In this document: positions 1 through 7,519 of the stretch, piece after piece | Position numbering within the stretch: position 1 is the stretch's first letter | Layout of the letters: each line of letters begins with the position of its first letter | From: Martelella mediterranea DSM 17316 | GTDB lineage: Bacteria > Pseudomonadota > Alphaproteobacteria > Rhizobiales > Rhizobiaceae | Reading direction: 5' to 3' | DNA: 64,000 bases | NCBI RefSeq assembly: GCF_002043005.1 | Contig: NZ_CP020330.1 | Span: forward strand, 2,436,001 to 2,500,000 | Notes under the pieces: model-generated | What the model saw: only the letters and a program-made list of their open reading frames with translations | Database searches by the model: none | Told to the model about the DNA's origin: nothing | Made by a program: the position numbers and the translations under genes

Positions 1-461
1 TCGTACTGCTGGGAAGAAACCGCCTGAGACTTGAGAAGAGACGCAAAGCGCTTCTCATCGGCCTCGGCCTGGACAAACGTCGCCTGGGCCGCAATCACGG
101 CGTTGCGTCTGGCGGCAAGCGCCAGCTTCAGATCCGTTTCGTCGATCCGCATCAGCGGTTGCCCGGCTTTGACCTGGTCGCCAAGACCGACATATCGTTC
201 GACGATCTTGCCGGGAACGCGAAAGCCGAGGTCGCTTTCCACGCGCGCCGCGACCGTTCCCGTGAAGCTCCGATCGAATGCGGCAGGGGGCTTGGCCCTG
301 GCGATGTCGACAAGGGGCGGCAGGCTGCGCGGGTCCGCAGCCTCGGCGTTCCTGCTCGCCGACGGCAGCAGGAATACGGCCGCTCCCAGTCCCGAAAGAA
401 CGAGAGCGGCGGATATCGAGATAATGATTTTTCGTCTCACAGGTCTGGCCTTATTGCGCAT
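1..461 (-). CDS. RND efflux periplasmic adaptor (HlyD/MFP family), 5' part only
   Basis: Reads leftwards out of the window, so only about 153 N-terminal residues are seen. An ATG start (MRNKARPVRRK) is followed by a hydrophobic membrane anchor or signal segment at about residues 11-32. Next comes the start of a biotinyl-lipoyl-like fold (GKIVERYVGLGDQVKAGQPL at about 83-102), then the first alpha-hairpin arm rich in Ala, Gln and Glu. This layout is that of membrane-fusion subunits of tripartite RND pumps. An inner-membrane pump gene would be expected further left, which cannot be seen here. It is divergent from the TetR gene at 536 and shares the operator-bearing intergenic space with it, so repression by that TetR protein is the obvious inference. 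Confidence 0.85.
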   Translation of the reverse strand, partial: MRNKARPVRRKIIISISAALVLSGLGAAVFLLPSASRNAEAADPRSLPPLVDIARAKPPAAFDRSFTGTVAARVESDLGFRVPGKIVERYVGLGDQVKAGQPLMRIDETDLKLALAARRNAVIAAQATFVQAEADEKRFASLLKSQAVSSQQY

Positions 462-472
462 GATGGCGTAAA

Positions 473-516
473 TTAGATTGCAATCTAAATCTAATGTGAC
501 TTAGATGTCAATCTAA
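473..516. promoter_or_regulatory. Paired TetR-type operator between the RND adaptor and TetR genes
   Basis: Two copies of TTAGAT-N4-ATCTAA occur at 473-488 (a perfect 16-bp palindrome, TTAGATTGCAATCTAA) and 501-516 (TTAGATGTCAATCTAA). Between them are further half-sites at 489-494 and 501-506 in inverted order. The sites lie 12 bp from the adaptor start and 19 bp from the tetR start, where a repressor would block both promoters. The binding protein is inferred to be the TetR protein at 536-1123. Confidence 0.8.
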
Positions 517-535
517 ATCTAAAAGGAAGATCCAG

Positions 536-1123
536 ATGCGGGTGAGCCGTGCACAGGCAGAAGAAAACCGGGACAGGGTCATCACCGTCGCAAGCCGTCT
601 GTTTCGGGAGCGTGGTTTCGACGGGATCGGGCTCAAGGATCTGATGAAGGGGGCCGGCCTCACGCAGGGCGGTTTCTACAAGCAATTCCAGTCCAAGGAC
701 GACCTAGCCGCCCTGGCCTCCAGGCGTGCGCTTGAGGAGGCCACGCGACGGTGGTCGGATGCCGCCGCGGACAGTGACGATCCGCTGGGCGCCGTTGCCG
801 CATTCTATCTCTCCAGGGACCACAGGGGAGAGAAGGCTGAAGGTTGTCCGATCGTTGCTCTTGGAGCAGATGCCGCGCGTCAGAGCGCAGAGGTTCGAAA
901 ACCGTTCGAGGACGGAATTCGGGCCCATTGCGAGGTTCTGGATGAAATGATGGGAGGCGTCGCGGCCAAGGATCCGAGCAGCAAGGCCATGGCAATCCTC
1001 TCGATGATGGTGGGGGCCGTAACGCTGTCGCGGCTTATCGCGGACGAGCATCTGTCGGAAGGATTTCTGGATGCCGCCACGGAAGAGGTCAGGCGTATTG
1101 CCGCGCGTGATGACGATAATTGA
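536..1123 (+). CDS. TetR/AcrR-family repressor of the divergent RND efflux system
   Basis: 195 residues, a normal TetR length. The N-terminal helix-turn-helix spans about residues 10-55 (ASRLFRERGFDGIGLKDLM, then GLTQGGFYKQFQSKDDL, the typical recognition helix followed by FYxxFxSKxxL). The C-terminal ligand domain contains GCPIVALGADAAR, a pattern seen in the AcrR/NemR-like subgroup that senses small electrophiles or drugs. An AAGGAAG Shine-Dalgarno lies just upstream of the ATG. The double palindrome at 473-516 is the likely autoregulatory operator. The ligand cannot be read from the sequence. Confidence 0.9.
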   Translation: MRVSRAQAEENRDRVITVASRLFRERGFDGIGLKDLMKGAGLTQGGFYKQFQSKDDLAALASRRALEEATRRWSDAAADSDDPLGAVAAFYLSRDHRGEKAEGCPIVALGADAARQSAEVRKPFEDGIRAHCEVLDEMMGGVAAKDPSSKAMAILSMMVGAVTLSRLIADEHLSEGFLDAATEEVRRIAARDDDN

Positions 1124-1153
1124 AGGCGATACGGCCTGACCGGGCTTTGCCGA

Positions 1154-1540
1154 TCAGCCCCTTGCATCGCGCTTGAAGCCGAACCAGGCAACGGCGCCCG
1201 CGACCAGGATCACAACGACATTGAGCCAGAGCACATCCGTTTCGCCGCGCACAAGATGGAAGGCGAGGGCTGCCAGTTGCAGGACCGTCATGCCCGCCGC
1301 GGCAAGGTTTGTAAGCCATGGCAGGATCCGCGATGCGGCCGGAAGAATGATGCCGACGGCACCCAGCAACTCCATGGCGCCGATGAAGGCGATGAGCGAT
1401 GGCGGAACGTCCATGGTCCAGTGCCAGCCCAGGGCGGAAAGGGCTTGCGGTGTCCGGCTCAGCTTGAGGACGCCGGCATAGGCGAAAAACAGGGCAAGGA
1501 CTGCGCGTCCCGCCCACAGGCTGATGTTCCAGATCCGCAT
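1154..1540 (-). CDS. DoxX-family small membrane protein
   Basis: 128 residues with four hydrophobic segments (about 8-25, 46-65, 71-90 and 100-120), the four-helix DoxX layout. The first helix contains GRAVLALFFAYAGVLKL, matching the family's N-terminal pattern. GGAGACCTTTC precedes the ATG. Members are linked to quinone or thiol redox at the membrane, but most are uncharacterised. It is divergent from the TetR gene at 1637 with a shared palindromic region, so it is the probable regulated target of that repressor. Confidence 0.85.
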   Translation of the reverse strand: MRIWNISLWAGRAVLALFFAYAGVLKLSRTPQALSALGWHWTMDVPPSLIAFIGAMELLGAVGIILPAASRILPWLTNLAAAGMTVLQLAALAFHLVRGETDVLWLNVVVILVAGAVAWFGFKRDARG

Positions 1541-1574
1541 GAAAGGTCTCCAGGATTTGCGTGGGCATGGCCGT

Positions 1575-1624
1575 ATATGATAGCATTGACTATCGTCTGT
1601 ATATGAGGGTCATAACTATCATAT
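1575..1624. promoter_or_regulatory. Inverted-repeat operator region between doxX-like and tetR genes
   Basis: ATATGATAG at 1575-1583 is mirrored by CTATCATAT at 1616-1624. A tighter palindrome GATAG-CATTGA-CTATC sits at 1579-1594. The region lies between two divergent starts (1540 and 1637), so binding by the TetR protein at 1637-2272 would control both genes. This is an inference from symmetry and position. Confidence 0.7.
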
Positions 1625-1636
1625 GGAGTCAAGTGC

Positions 1637-2272
1637 ATGAAGGTCTGGCCCGATGGACACCCGAAGGGAAAGGCGATGGCCAGGCGGCAGAGGGACATCC
1701 TCGATGCCGCCAGAGCCTGTTTCGTCCAGACGGGTTACGGGGGAACGAGCATGGACGCGATCGCGGCTGCGGCCGACATTTCGCTCATGACCCTCTACCG
1801 TCACGCCGAAAGCAAGGACGACCTGTTCGCCGCCACGATCAGCGATGCATGTCGCGCAACAGACGACGTGGAACGCCGGTATTTTGAATCGCTGATCGCT
1901 TTGCCGTTTCGCGAATTGCTGGTCACCAGTGGCATTCACATGCAGGCCAAGTTCTTCCGGCCGGACAATATCGCATTAATGCGGCTGGTGATCGCGGAGA
2001 GTTCGGTCTTTCCCCATCTCCTGCAACTCGCCTATGAGGGCATTCCGGGACATTTCGAGAGCCTGGCGGCGATCATCATTTCAGCCAAGTGCGACGCCGA
2101 TGATGAAGACATCGCGGAAGCCGCCCGCCTCTATATCGATTGCCTGCTGGGGGGCGAGGTGCTGCGCCTGCTGCTCGGACAAGGGGAGCGCCCGGACGCG
2201 GATCAGCGCCGCAGGGCGGAACGGGCAGCGGATGTCGTGCTGGGTATGCTCGAGGCAGGGCCGGCTTGCTGA
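1637..2272 (+). CDS. TetR/AcrR-family transcriptional regulator
   Basis: 211 residues. The helix-turn-helix covers about residues 17-62 (ILDAARACFVQTGYGGTSM, then DISLMTLYRHAESKDDLF). The C-terminal part resembles the TetR_C domain found in AcrR-like repressors that control exporters. The ATG at 1637 has GGAG 8 bp upstream. A second in-frame ATG (MARRQRD) lies 13 codons in, so a shorter form is possible. The divergent DoxX gene and the palindromes between them suggest local autoregulation. The inducer is unknown. Confidence 0.88.
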   Translation: MKVWPDGHPKGKAMARRQRDILDAARACFVQTGYGGTSMDAIAAAADISLMTLYRHAESKDDLFAATISDACRATDDVERRYFESLIALPFRELLVTSGIHMQAKFFRPDNIALMRLVIAESSVFPHLLQLAYEGIPGHFESLAAIIISAKCDADDEDIAEAARLYIDCLLGGEVLRLLLGQGERPDADQRRRAERAADVVLGMLEAGPAC

Positions 2273-2341
2273 AATGCAGTCCATGAGGTTGCACAGGCAA
2301 TCGCTCTCCTGTTCCTGGCCCGTCCGGCGCGCCGCGCCGGA

Positions 2342-2464
2342 TCATGTGGCAAACCAGCTGGCAATCAGAACCATTGTAAAGCTCAATCCGCCCAGGAGCG
2401 CGGCAAGCAGGAATGCGGAGGAAAGCAGAATGCCCAACAGGCGGAATATGGTCTTGCGGGTCAT
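2342..2464 (-). CDS. Small single-helix membrane protein (40 aa), hypothetical
   Basis: A short reading frame starting MTRKTIFRLLG followed by one or two packed hydrophobic stretches up to the C-terminus (ending MVLIASWFAT). A basic N-terminus followed by a long hydrophobic run is the usual pattern of a real small membrane protein. AGGATGATGAC before the ATG can serve as a ribosome site. It lies between the TetR gene and the broken two-component gene and is in the opposite orientation to both. No family was recognised. It could be a relic of the damaged region. Confidence 0.4.
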   Translation of the reverse strand: MTRKTIFRLLGILLSSAFLLAALLGGLSFTMVLIASWFAT

Positions 2465-2625
2465 GTCATCATCCTGTTCTGACGGAGTTGGATTGTTCGG
2501 CACGATGGAGACCGGACATGTCCATGCCCCGGATTGCAGAAGCATTGCGCCCGGCCGTTTGGTTTCCGCAATCCTGTTGCAATCCTGATGATGGAGAGGT
2601 CTGACAGGGAACCCGCGGAGAGACG

Positions 2626-2806
2626 ATGAGACTGCTGCTGATCGAGGACGAGAGAGAACTGGCGAATGCGCTGTCGGCGGCGCTTGGCCAAAAGCAGCGG
2701 CGCCGGTCTCGGCCTCAGTCTGGTGAAGCAGATCGTCGCAAATCATGGCGGTGAGGTTGTCATGCAAAGCGGTCCCGCCGGGACAGAGGTGACGATCCGG
2801 CTTTAG
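2626..2806 (+). pseudogene. Collapsed two-component system: response-regulator start joined to histidine-kinase end
   Basis: ATG at 2626 opens MRLLLIEDERELANALSAAL, the first strand and acidic pocket of an OmpR/PhoP-type receiver domain. After about codon 22 the frame degenerates and stops at the TGA ending near 2754. In another frame, from about 2696 to the stop at 2804-2806, the sequence reads GAGLGLSLVKQIVANHGG and then GTEVTIRL. This is the G2 box and C-terminal end of a histidine kinase ATPase domain. The simplest explanation is one internal deletion that removed the rest of a regulator-kinase pair, leaving both outer ends. No function is expected. Confidence 0.8.
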
Positions 2807-2893
2807 AGCTCGTTTCGATCTGAATGGATCAGGTCAGCGCTCTATCCATGTTGAAGTCCCGCAATCCGTTCGGAACCGGTTTCAGGAGTGACC

Positions 2894-3121
2894 ATGATGG
2901 CGAGTGAAAAACGAAACGATCTCGATCGAACCGCGACAGCCCCGGACGGCAGGCATCTTCCGCTGAACCGCAGGGGCTTTCTCGCCGCCGCGCTGTCGGC
3001 GGCGGTCGCGTCCGGCGCGTCCGGAGTCAGCCCGGCCCATGCCGGCGGCCCCCCGAGGCCGCAAGGACCGCCGGTGACGACATATGCGTGGGAATACGCC
3101 TATGTCTACGCCTATGGATAG
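2894..3121 (+). CDS. Tiny Tat-signal exported peptide with aromatic tail
   Basis: About 75 residues. An N-terminal charged stretch leads to NRRGFLAAALSAAVASG, a twin-arginine signal with its hydrophobic core, and a likely cleavage after AHA. The predicted mature part is only about 25 residues, Gly/Pro-rich and then Trp/Tyr-rich, ending WEYAYVYAYG. AGGAG at 2884-2888 favours the ATG at 2894 or 2897 over the upstream GTG at 2888. It sits directly after the deleted two-component system, which may once have controlled it. No family was recognised. It could be a secreted peptide or a truncated Tat substrate. Confidence 0.55.
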   Translation: MMASEKRNDLDRTATAPDGRHLPLNRRGFLAAALSAAVASGASGVSPAHAGGPPRPQGPPVTTYAWEYAYVYAYG

Positions 3122-3231
3122 TGCGGGACGACCGGTCGATATTGTGGACCGGTCGTCCTGTCGCCGCGCCGATGACGGCGAGACCGTCTGTTGCGTGGCA
3201 CCATGCATGGGCGCCCGGCATGACGCTGCCG

Positions 3232-4101
3232 TCACGCTTCGGCTCTGCCCTTTCTCCTCAGTGTGATCTGCGTCAGGAGTACGCCAGAGAGACACAGCAG
3301 CGCGCCCAGGACGAGGGACAAGGTCACTTGATCTCCCATGGCGACGACGCCGAGCGCCATGGCGACCACGGTCTGCAGGAGCGCGAAGGGCGCGACCCGC
3401 GACATGGGCAGCCGCCCGAGCAACCAGAACCACAGCGCGAACCCGACCCCGGCGCCGAGGAGCGTGGCATAGGCGAGCGAGCCCCACGCCGCCAGATCCG
3501 CCTGGCGGACGGCCTGCCACTGGCCCGTTTCCAGCAGCGACGAGGCCAGCAGGGTTTCGGGCACGGTGAAAATCGAGAGCCAGGCCATGAGGCGCATCGG
3601 CGGGATCGGCCCGAGGCGCTTGGCCAGCACATTGCCCAGGCCCTGCGCGGCAGCGCCTCCGAGCACCAGCAAGGCTGCGGCAACCGGAACGCCGGCGCCG
3701 GGATCGGCCATTGCCAGCGCCACGCCGAGAAAGGCGATCGTGAGCCCGAAAAACACCTGCCCCGTAGGTTTCTCGCCCAGCAGCGGCCAGGCGAACAGCA
3801 CGGTGAACGGCGCCATCAGCTGCGCCATGACCGCGGCGATCCCCGCCGTGCCGAGGTGGATCCCGGCGAAGGTCAGGCCAAAGCACAGGCCCCCGAAGAA
3901 CACCGAAATCACCGCGCAGGCCAGAATTTCGCGTCGGCTCGCGCCGCGCGCGAAGGGCAGGAACAGCACCGCGACGCCGGCGAAGCGCAGGGCAACGAAG
4001 AACAGCGGCGGGAAGCTGTCCACCCCGACCTTGGTGGTGACGAACTGAATTCCCCAGATCAGCGGGACGAGCAGCGCCGCGCCCAGTTCCTTCGCGCTCA
4101 T
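3232..4101 (-). CDS. EamA/DMT-family transporter
   Basis: 289 residues with ten hydrophobic segments in two five-helix halves, the EamA duplication. The first half opens with LLVPLIWGIQFVTTKVGVDS and has the glutamate-containing LLGEKPTGQVFFG turn. The second half runs from about residue 145. Such proteins export or import small metabolites. The start overlaps the stop of the alpha/beta hydrolase gene at 4098 by four bases (ATGA), so the two are co-translated. Hydrolase plus exporter suggests removal of a hydrolysed compound. Confidence 0.88.
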   Translation of the reverse strand: MSAKELGAALLVPLIWGIQFVTTKVGVDSFPPLFFVALRFAGVAVLFLPFARGASRREILACAVISVFFGGLCFGLTFAGIHLGTAGIAAVMAQLMAPFTVLFAWPLLGEKPTGQVFFGLTIAFLGVALAMADPGAGVPVAAALLVLGGAAAQGLGNVLAKRLGPIPPMRLMAWLSIFTVPETLLASSLLETGQWQAVRQADLAAWGSLAYATLLGAGVGFALWFWLLGRLPMSRVAPFALLQTVVAMALGVVAMGDQVTLSLVLGALLCLSGVLLTQITLRRKGRAEA

Positions 4102-4952
4102 CGTGCTGCCAGCCCGGCGGTGAATTCGGCGAGCTCCCGGTTGAAGCGCGCCGGGCGCTCATAAAACGGGGCATGACCGGCGCCATCGTAGACGGACATC
4201 CTGGCCCGTGGGTTCAGATCCAGGACGCGGCGCGACATCTCGTAGCGAGTATGCTGTTCCTCGTCCCCCCAGCTCAGGAGCAGTTCGGGCAGTTGCGCCC
4301 AGACCGTGTCAAGACCCTCGCTTTCCAGCATGACGACGGCTTTCTGGACCGCCCGTGGCACCATGCCGTTATAGACCAGCATCTGTTCCAGATCCGCTGG
4401 ATCGGGCGGCGTGGCAAAGCAGGACTTCAGAAAACTCGCATAGGCCTTAACCCGTTCGGCAAGGTCCTCCGACCCGAGCGGTCCGGCATGGTGCAGAGCG
4501 GCGATGCCCAGAAGCGCGGGGTCCAGCCGGGTCACCGCCCCCACGAGGTTCACGCCGGCAACATGCGCCGCGCCGTGGTGACGCAGGAAATAGCCGGTGA
4601 TCAGCCCGCCGAAGGACCAGCCGACGATCACCGGCCGGCGGAACCCGGCCGCATCGATCACGGCCTTCAGGTCATCGGCCCAGCGTTGCGGATCGGAATA
4701 TCGGCCAGTCTCGTCGGGGCGAGAGGAATCGCCGTGTCCGCGAAGATCGTAGCTCAGGATCCTGTGGGTTTCCGCCAGCGTGCCGCCGGTCTGCCGGATC
4801 CAGCTCAGCCGGCTTTGACCGAGCCCGTGGACGAGGACGATTTCCTTGCCTTCCTCCGGGCCGTGAAGCGCTGCGGAAAGGGTCAGCCCGTCGGATGTTT
4901 CGACACGGAAACTCCGGGCGGTGAAGGTGGCGCGAGTGGTCGCATCAAGCAT
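4098..4952 (-). CDS. Alpha/beta-hydrolase fold enzyme
   Basis: 284 residues, typical of the fold. LVHGLGQSRLSW at about residues 40-51 is the oxyanion-hole HG motif. GWSFGG at about 112-117 is the nucleophile elbow with the catalytic Ser. GHAPFYERP near the C-terminus supplies the catalytic His, and the acid is probably the Asp in a preceding loop. LSYDLRGHGDSSRPD is also conserved. The substrate is unknown (ester, lactone or similar). First gene of a two-gene operon with the DMT transporter, divergent from the TetR gene at 5032, and flanked by three copies of a TetR-like operator. Confidence 0.88.
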   Translation of the reverse strand: MLDATTRATFTARSFRVETSDGLTLSAALHGPEEGKEIVLVHGLGQSRLSWIRQTGGTLAETHRILSYDLRGHGDSSRPDETGRYSDPQRWADDLKAVIDAAGFRRPVIVGWSFGGLITGYFLRHHGAAHVAGVNLVGAVTRLDPALLGIAALHHAGPLGSEDLAERVKAYASFLKSCFATPPDPADLEQMLVYNGMVPRAVQKAVVMLESEGLDTVWAQLPELLLSWGDEEQHTRYEMSRRVLDLNPRARMSVYDGAGHAPFYERPARFNRELAEFTAGLAAR

Positions 4953-5032
4953 AGTGATAAATCCAATCTATAGTGATCGCTAAACAAATACAGGCTTGCG
5001 CGGAGGCGTCAAGATATGTTTAGTGATCACTA
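4952..5032. promoter_or_regulatory. Three repeated TAGTGATNNCTA operator sites
   Basis: The perfect palindrome TAGTGATCACTA is at 5021-5032, directly on the tetR start codon. TAGTGATCGCTA, with one mismatch, is at 4971-4982. A half-site TAGTGATAAATC is at 4952-4963, over the hydrolase start. The arrangement fits dual repression of the hydrolase-transporter operon and of the regulator itself. The binding factor (TetR at 5032-5640) is inferred. Confidence 0.8.
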
Positions 5033-5640
5033 TGGAAAAAGAATCCCAACCCACGCGTGGCCGCCGTCGAGGCTTCGACCGCGACGAGGCCGTCGATATG
5101 GCGATGCGGCTGTTCTGGCGGCATGGCTATGAGGGCGTGTCGATCAACGATCTGACCGGCGCCATGGGGATTGCGCCGCCCAGCCTCTATGCCGCCTTCG
5201 GCACCAAGGCCGATCTCTACCGCGAGGCGCTGCAGCGCTATACCGACCGGCCGGAGACGCAGTTTCATCCCGAGCCGAGGGGTACCCTTGCCGAAACCAT
5301 CCGGCATCTGCTGGAGACGGCCGCCGATGCTGTGACTTCGCCCGAAGGCGAGACTGGCTGCATGGTTTCGACGGGTCTGCTGGCCTGCGGCGAGGCGCAT
5401 GCGGATCTTGCCCAAGAGGTGGCGGCGATCCGCAAAGGCATGCATCCGCAACTCGTCGCGCTACTGAAACGTTGGCTTGCGCCCCGGAACGCGCAGGCAA
5501 CCGCGACCTACCTCCTGACCCTTATGCAAGGCATGGCGATTCAGGCCCGGGATGGCGCCGACCGCGCGACGCTCCAGCAGATCATCGAGATTTCCCTGTC
5601 CGGCCTGCCCGGAAACGAAGCGGCGAAGCCTGACGCCTGA
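5032..5640 (+). CDS. TetR/AcrR-family regulator of the hydrolase-DMT operon
   Basis: 202 residues from the ATG at 5032; an in-frame GTG at 5023 could also serve. Neither has a well-spaced Shine-Dalgarno (GGAGG lies at 5002-5006). The helix-turn-helix includes GFDRDEAVDMAMRLFWRHGY and then GIAPPSLYAAFGTKADLYRE at about residues 13-56. The basic TRGRRRG tail before the HTH is common in this subgroup. The C-terminal domain contains GCMVSTGLLACG, as in TetR proteins with the TetR_C_16-like fold. An operator palindrome overlaps the start codon, implying tight autorepression. Confidence 0.87.
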   Translation: MEKESQPTRGRRRGFDRDEAVDMAMRLFWRHGYEGVSINDLTGAMGIAPPSLYAAFGTKADLYREALQRYTDRPETQFHPEPRGTLAETIRHLLETAADAVTSPEGETGCMVSTGLLACGEAHADLAQEVAAIRKGMHPQLVALLKRWLAPRNAQATATYLLTLMQGMAIQARDGADRATLQQIIEISLSGLPGNEAAKPDA

Positions 5641-5884
5641 TCCCTGGTATGAGCCTGCGGCCCCCTTGCCGTTCCTTCTCCTGTCTCGCCCCTCTCGCGG
5701 GGAAGGCCGCATCGCGTCAGAAAGAGGTCATCGCCGAAGCCATGCCTCCGCAATATCGATGCGCACAAGCGATAAGTCGTTGTTAAAAGACCCCCTTGCG
5801 CAGACATAGCGGCCGCGCGGCGCAGGCTGGACTTCATTTGGTTGATCGAACCCCTTGACCGGTCCGAAGTTGCCACCCATATAG

Positions 5885-5904
5885 TTGAGTATCTACTCAC
5901 TCAA
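5885..5904. promoter_or_regulatory. TetR-type operator upstream of tetR (5921)
   Basis: TTGAGTATCTACTCACTCAA has outer arms TTGAGT/ACTCAA and an inner palindrome GAGTA-TC-TACTC. A close copy (ATGAGTATGTAGTCACTCAT) occurs at 6505-6524 upstream of the next gene. Two near-identical 20-bp sites flanking a TetR gene define its probable recognition sequence. Confidence 0.82.
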
Positions 5905-5920
5905 TTATACGGCAGAAAAT

Positions 5921-6490
5921 ATGGCGCGTCCCCTCAGTGAAGAAAAGCGACAGGCACTGCTTGACGCCGCGGCCGAGCTGGTCGCCAGCCTGGGCACCGG
6001 CGCGTCCACGGCCAAGATCGCAAGGGCGGCGGGCGTTTCCGAGGGGACGCTGTTTACCTACTTTCCAACCAAGGACGATCTGCTCAACCAGCTCTTCGTC
6101 GCAATCGAAACCGATCTTACGGAGACGATGCTGGCGCCTTATCCCGCGGACGTTTCCGACAGGGAGCGGCTCTGCATGGTCTGGAACCGTCTGATCGACT
6201 GGGGCCTGGCACATGCCACGGCGCGCAAGGCGCTCCGCCAGCTGAAGGTGTCGGGTCGCGTGACGGCGGAAAGCCGCAATCGCTGCCATGCCATGCAGCG
6301 GGATGCGCGAACCATGGTGGAGGCATGTCTCGCCGGCCATGCCGCGCCCGACAGGATCGGTTTCTACATCGATACCATTCTCTTCGACCTGGCCGATATC
6401 AGCATCAATGCGATCACCGCCAGACCGGAGGAAAGCGCGACCATCCGTCAGGCCGGGTTCGACCTGTTCTGGAAGGGGTCTGCCGCCTGA
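5921..6490 (+). CDS. TetR/AcrR-family regulator of the adjacent SDR gene
   Basis: The ATG at 5921 (MARPLSEEKRQALLDAA) gives 189 residues and is preferred over an upstream start at 5885 that would lie inside the operator. The helix-turn-helix is at about residues 11-55 (GVSEGTLFTYFPTKDDLLNQ). The ligand domain has no residues that reveal the effector. The operator-like 20-mer occurs both before this gene and before the SDR gene at 6540, so it probably represses itself and the SDR. Confidence 0.88.
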   Translation: MARPLSEEKRQALLDAAAELVASLGTGASTAKIARAAGVSEGTLFTYFPTKDDLLNQLFVAIETDLTETMLAPYPADVSDRERLCMVWNRLIDWGLAHATARKALRQLKVSGRVTAESRNRCHAMQRDARTMVEACLAGHAAPDRIGFYIDTILFDLADISINAITARPEESATIRQAGFDLFWKGSAA

Positions 6491-6504
6491 GTTTTAACCA
6501 AATA

Positions 6505-6524
6505 ATGAGTATGTAGTCACTCAT
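6505..6524. promoter_or_regulatory. Second copy of the TetR operator, upstream of the SDR gene
   Basis: ATGAGTATGTAGTCACTCAT keeps the arms and spacing of the site at 5885-5904 and lies 15 bp before the SDR start, next to its GGAAAGGAAC ribosome site. Occupancy would block transcription of the SDR gene. Confidence 0.8.
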
Positions 6525-6539
6525 GGAAAGGAACCGAAA

Positions 6540-7457
6540 ATGACCAGCAGCAAGGGCTTCACCGAAGCCGATGTTCCGGATCAGTCCGGCAAGACCTTCA
6601 TCGTCACCGGCGCCAATGCCGGCGTCGGTTTCGAGATCGCGCGGGTGCTCGCCGCAAGGGGCGCGCGCGTCCTGCTTGGCTGCCGCGAGCAGTCCAGGGC
6701 GCAGGATGCCATTGCCCGCATCAGGAGGATCACGGCGGATGCCGATCTCGTGTGGTTGCCGCTCGATCTCGCCGATCTGGAGAGCGTTCGCTCCGCAGCC
6801 GCGATTGCCATGGAGGAGAAGCGGATCGATGCGCTCGTCAACAATGCCGGGATCATGGTTCCGCCGCTGACGCGCACGAAGCAGGGGTTCGAATCGCAGT
6901 TCGGCGTCAATCATCTCGGCGTGTTCGCGCTCACCGCGCTGCTTCTGCCCAAACTGGAGCAGACGCCGGGCGCGCGCGCGGTCGTGACCTCGAGCGTCGC
7001 GCATCTGAAGGCCAAGATCGACTGGGACGATCTGAATGCCGACAGGAGCTACATCAAGAATGATCGCTACGGCGCCAGCAAGCTGGCGAACGCGCTGTTC
7101 TTCTTCGAGCTGGATCGCCGCCTGCGCGCGGCGAATTCGCCCGTCACCGTGGTCGGCGTCCACCCCGGCATCGCCGCAACGAGCCTTGGCCGTCACATGG
7201 GGATTGCCCGGCTTGCAGGCCCGATCGTCGGCCTTGTGCTCAACAGCGCCGACAAGGGCGCATGGCCGGCGCTTCTGGCCGCGACCGGAAAAGTGGAGCC
7301 GGGCGGCTATTACGGTCCCGCCGGGTTTGCCGGCATTCGCGGTGTCGCCGGCAAGGCAAAACGCGCGCCGCAAGCGCAGGATCCCGCACTTGCCGGGCGG
7401 CTGTGGGAGGTTTCGGTGGCAATGACGGGGATCGATCCCGGTCTCCCGGCCGCCTGA
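6540..7457 (+). CDS. Short-chain dehydrogenase/reductase (retinol-dehydrogenase-like)
   Basis: 305 residues. The NAD(P) Rossmann motif TGANAGVGFE is at about 20-29. NNAGIM follows at about 100, with the catalytic Ser region VVTSSVAH. The catalytic pair is in DRYGASKLANALFF (YxxxK) at about 178. The long form and the SKLAN motif match the subgroup annotated as retinol or oxidoreductase-type SDRs acting on aldehydes, ketones or alcohols. AAGGAACC precedes the start. The operator at 6505-6524 suggests induction through the TetR protein at 5921. Confidence 0.88.
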   Translation: MTSSKGFTEADVPDQSGKTFIVTGANAGVGFEIARVLAARGARVLLGCREQSRAQDAIARIRRITADADLVWLPLDLADLESVRSAAAIAMEEKRIDALVNNAGIMVPPLTRTKQGFESQFGVNHLGVFALTALLLPKLEQTPGARAVVTSSVAHLKAKIDWDDLNADRSYIKNDRYGASKLANALFFFELDRRLRAANSPVTVVGVHPGIAATSLGRHMGIARLAGPIVGLVLNSADKGAWPALLAATGKVEPGGYYGPAGFAGIRGVAGKAKRAPQAQDPALAGRLWEVSVAMTGIDPGLPAA

Positions 7458-7519
7458 TGTCACGGGCGGCGCGCCATCGCGCCGCTTCGTCTTACACTTC
7501 AACTGAAAATGGTGATCAT

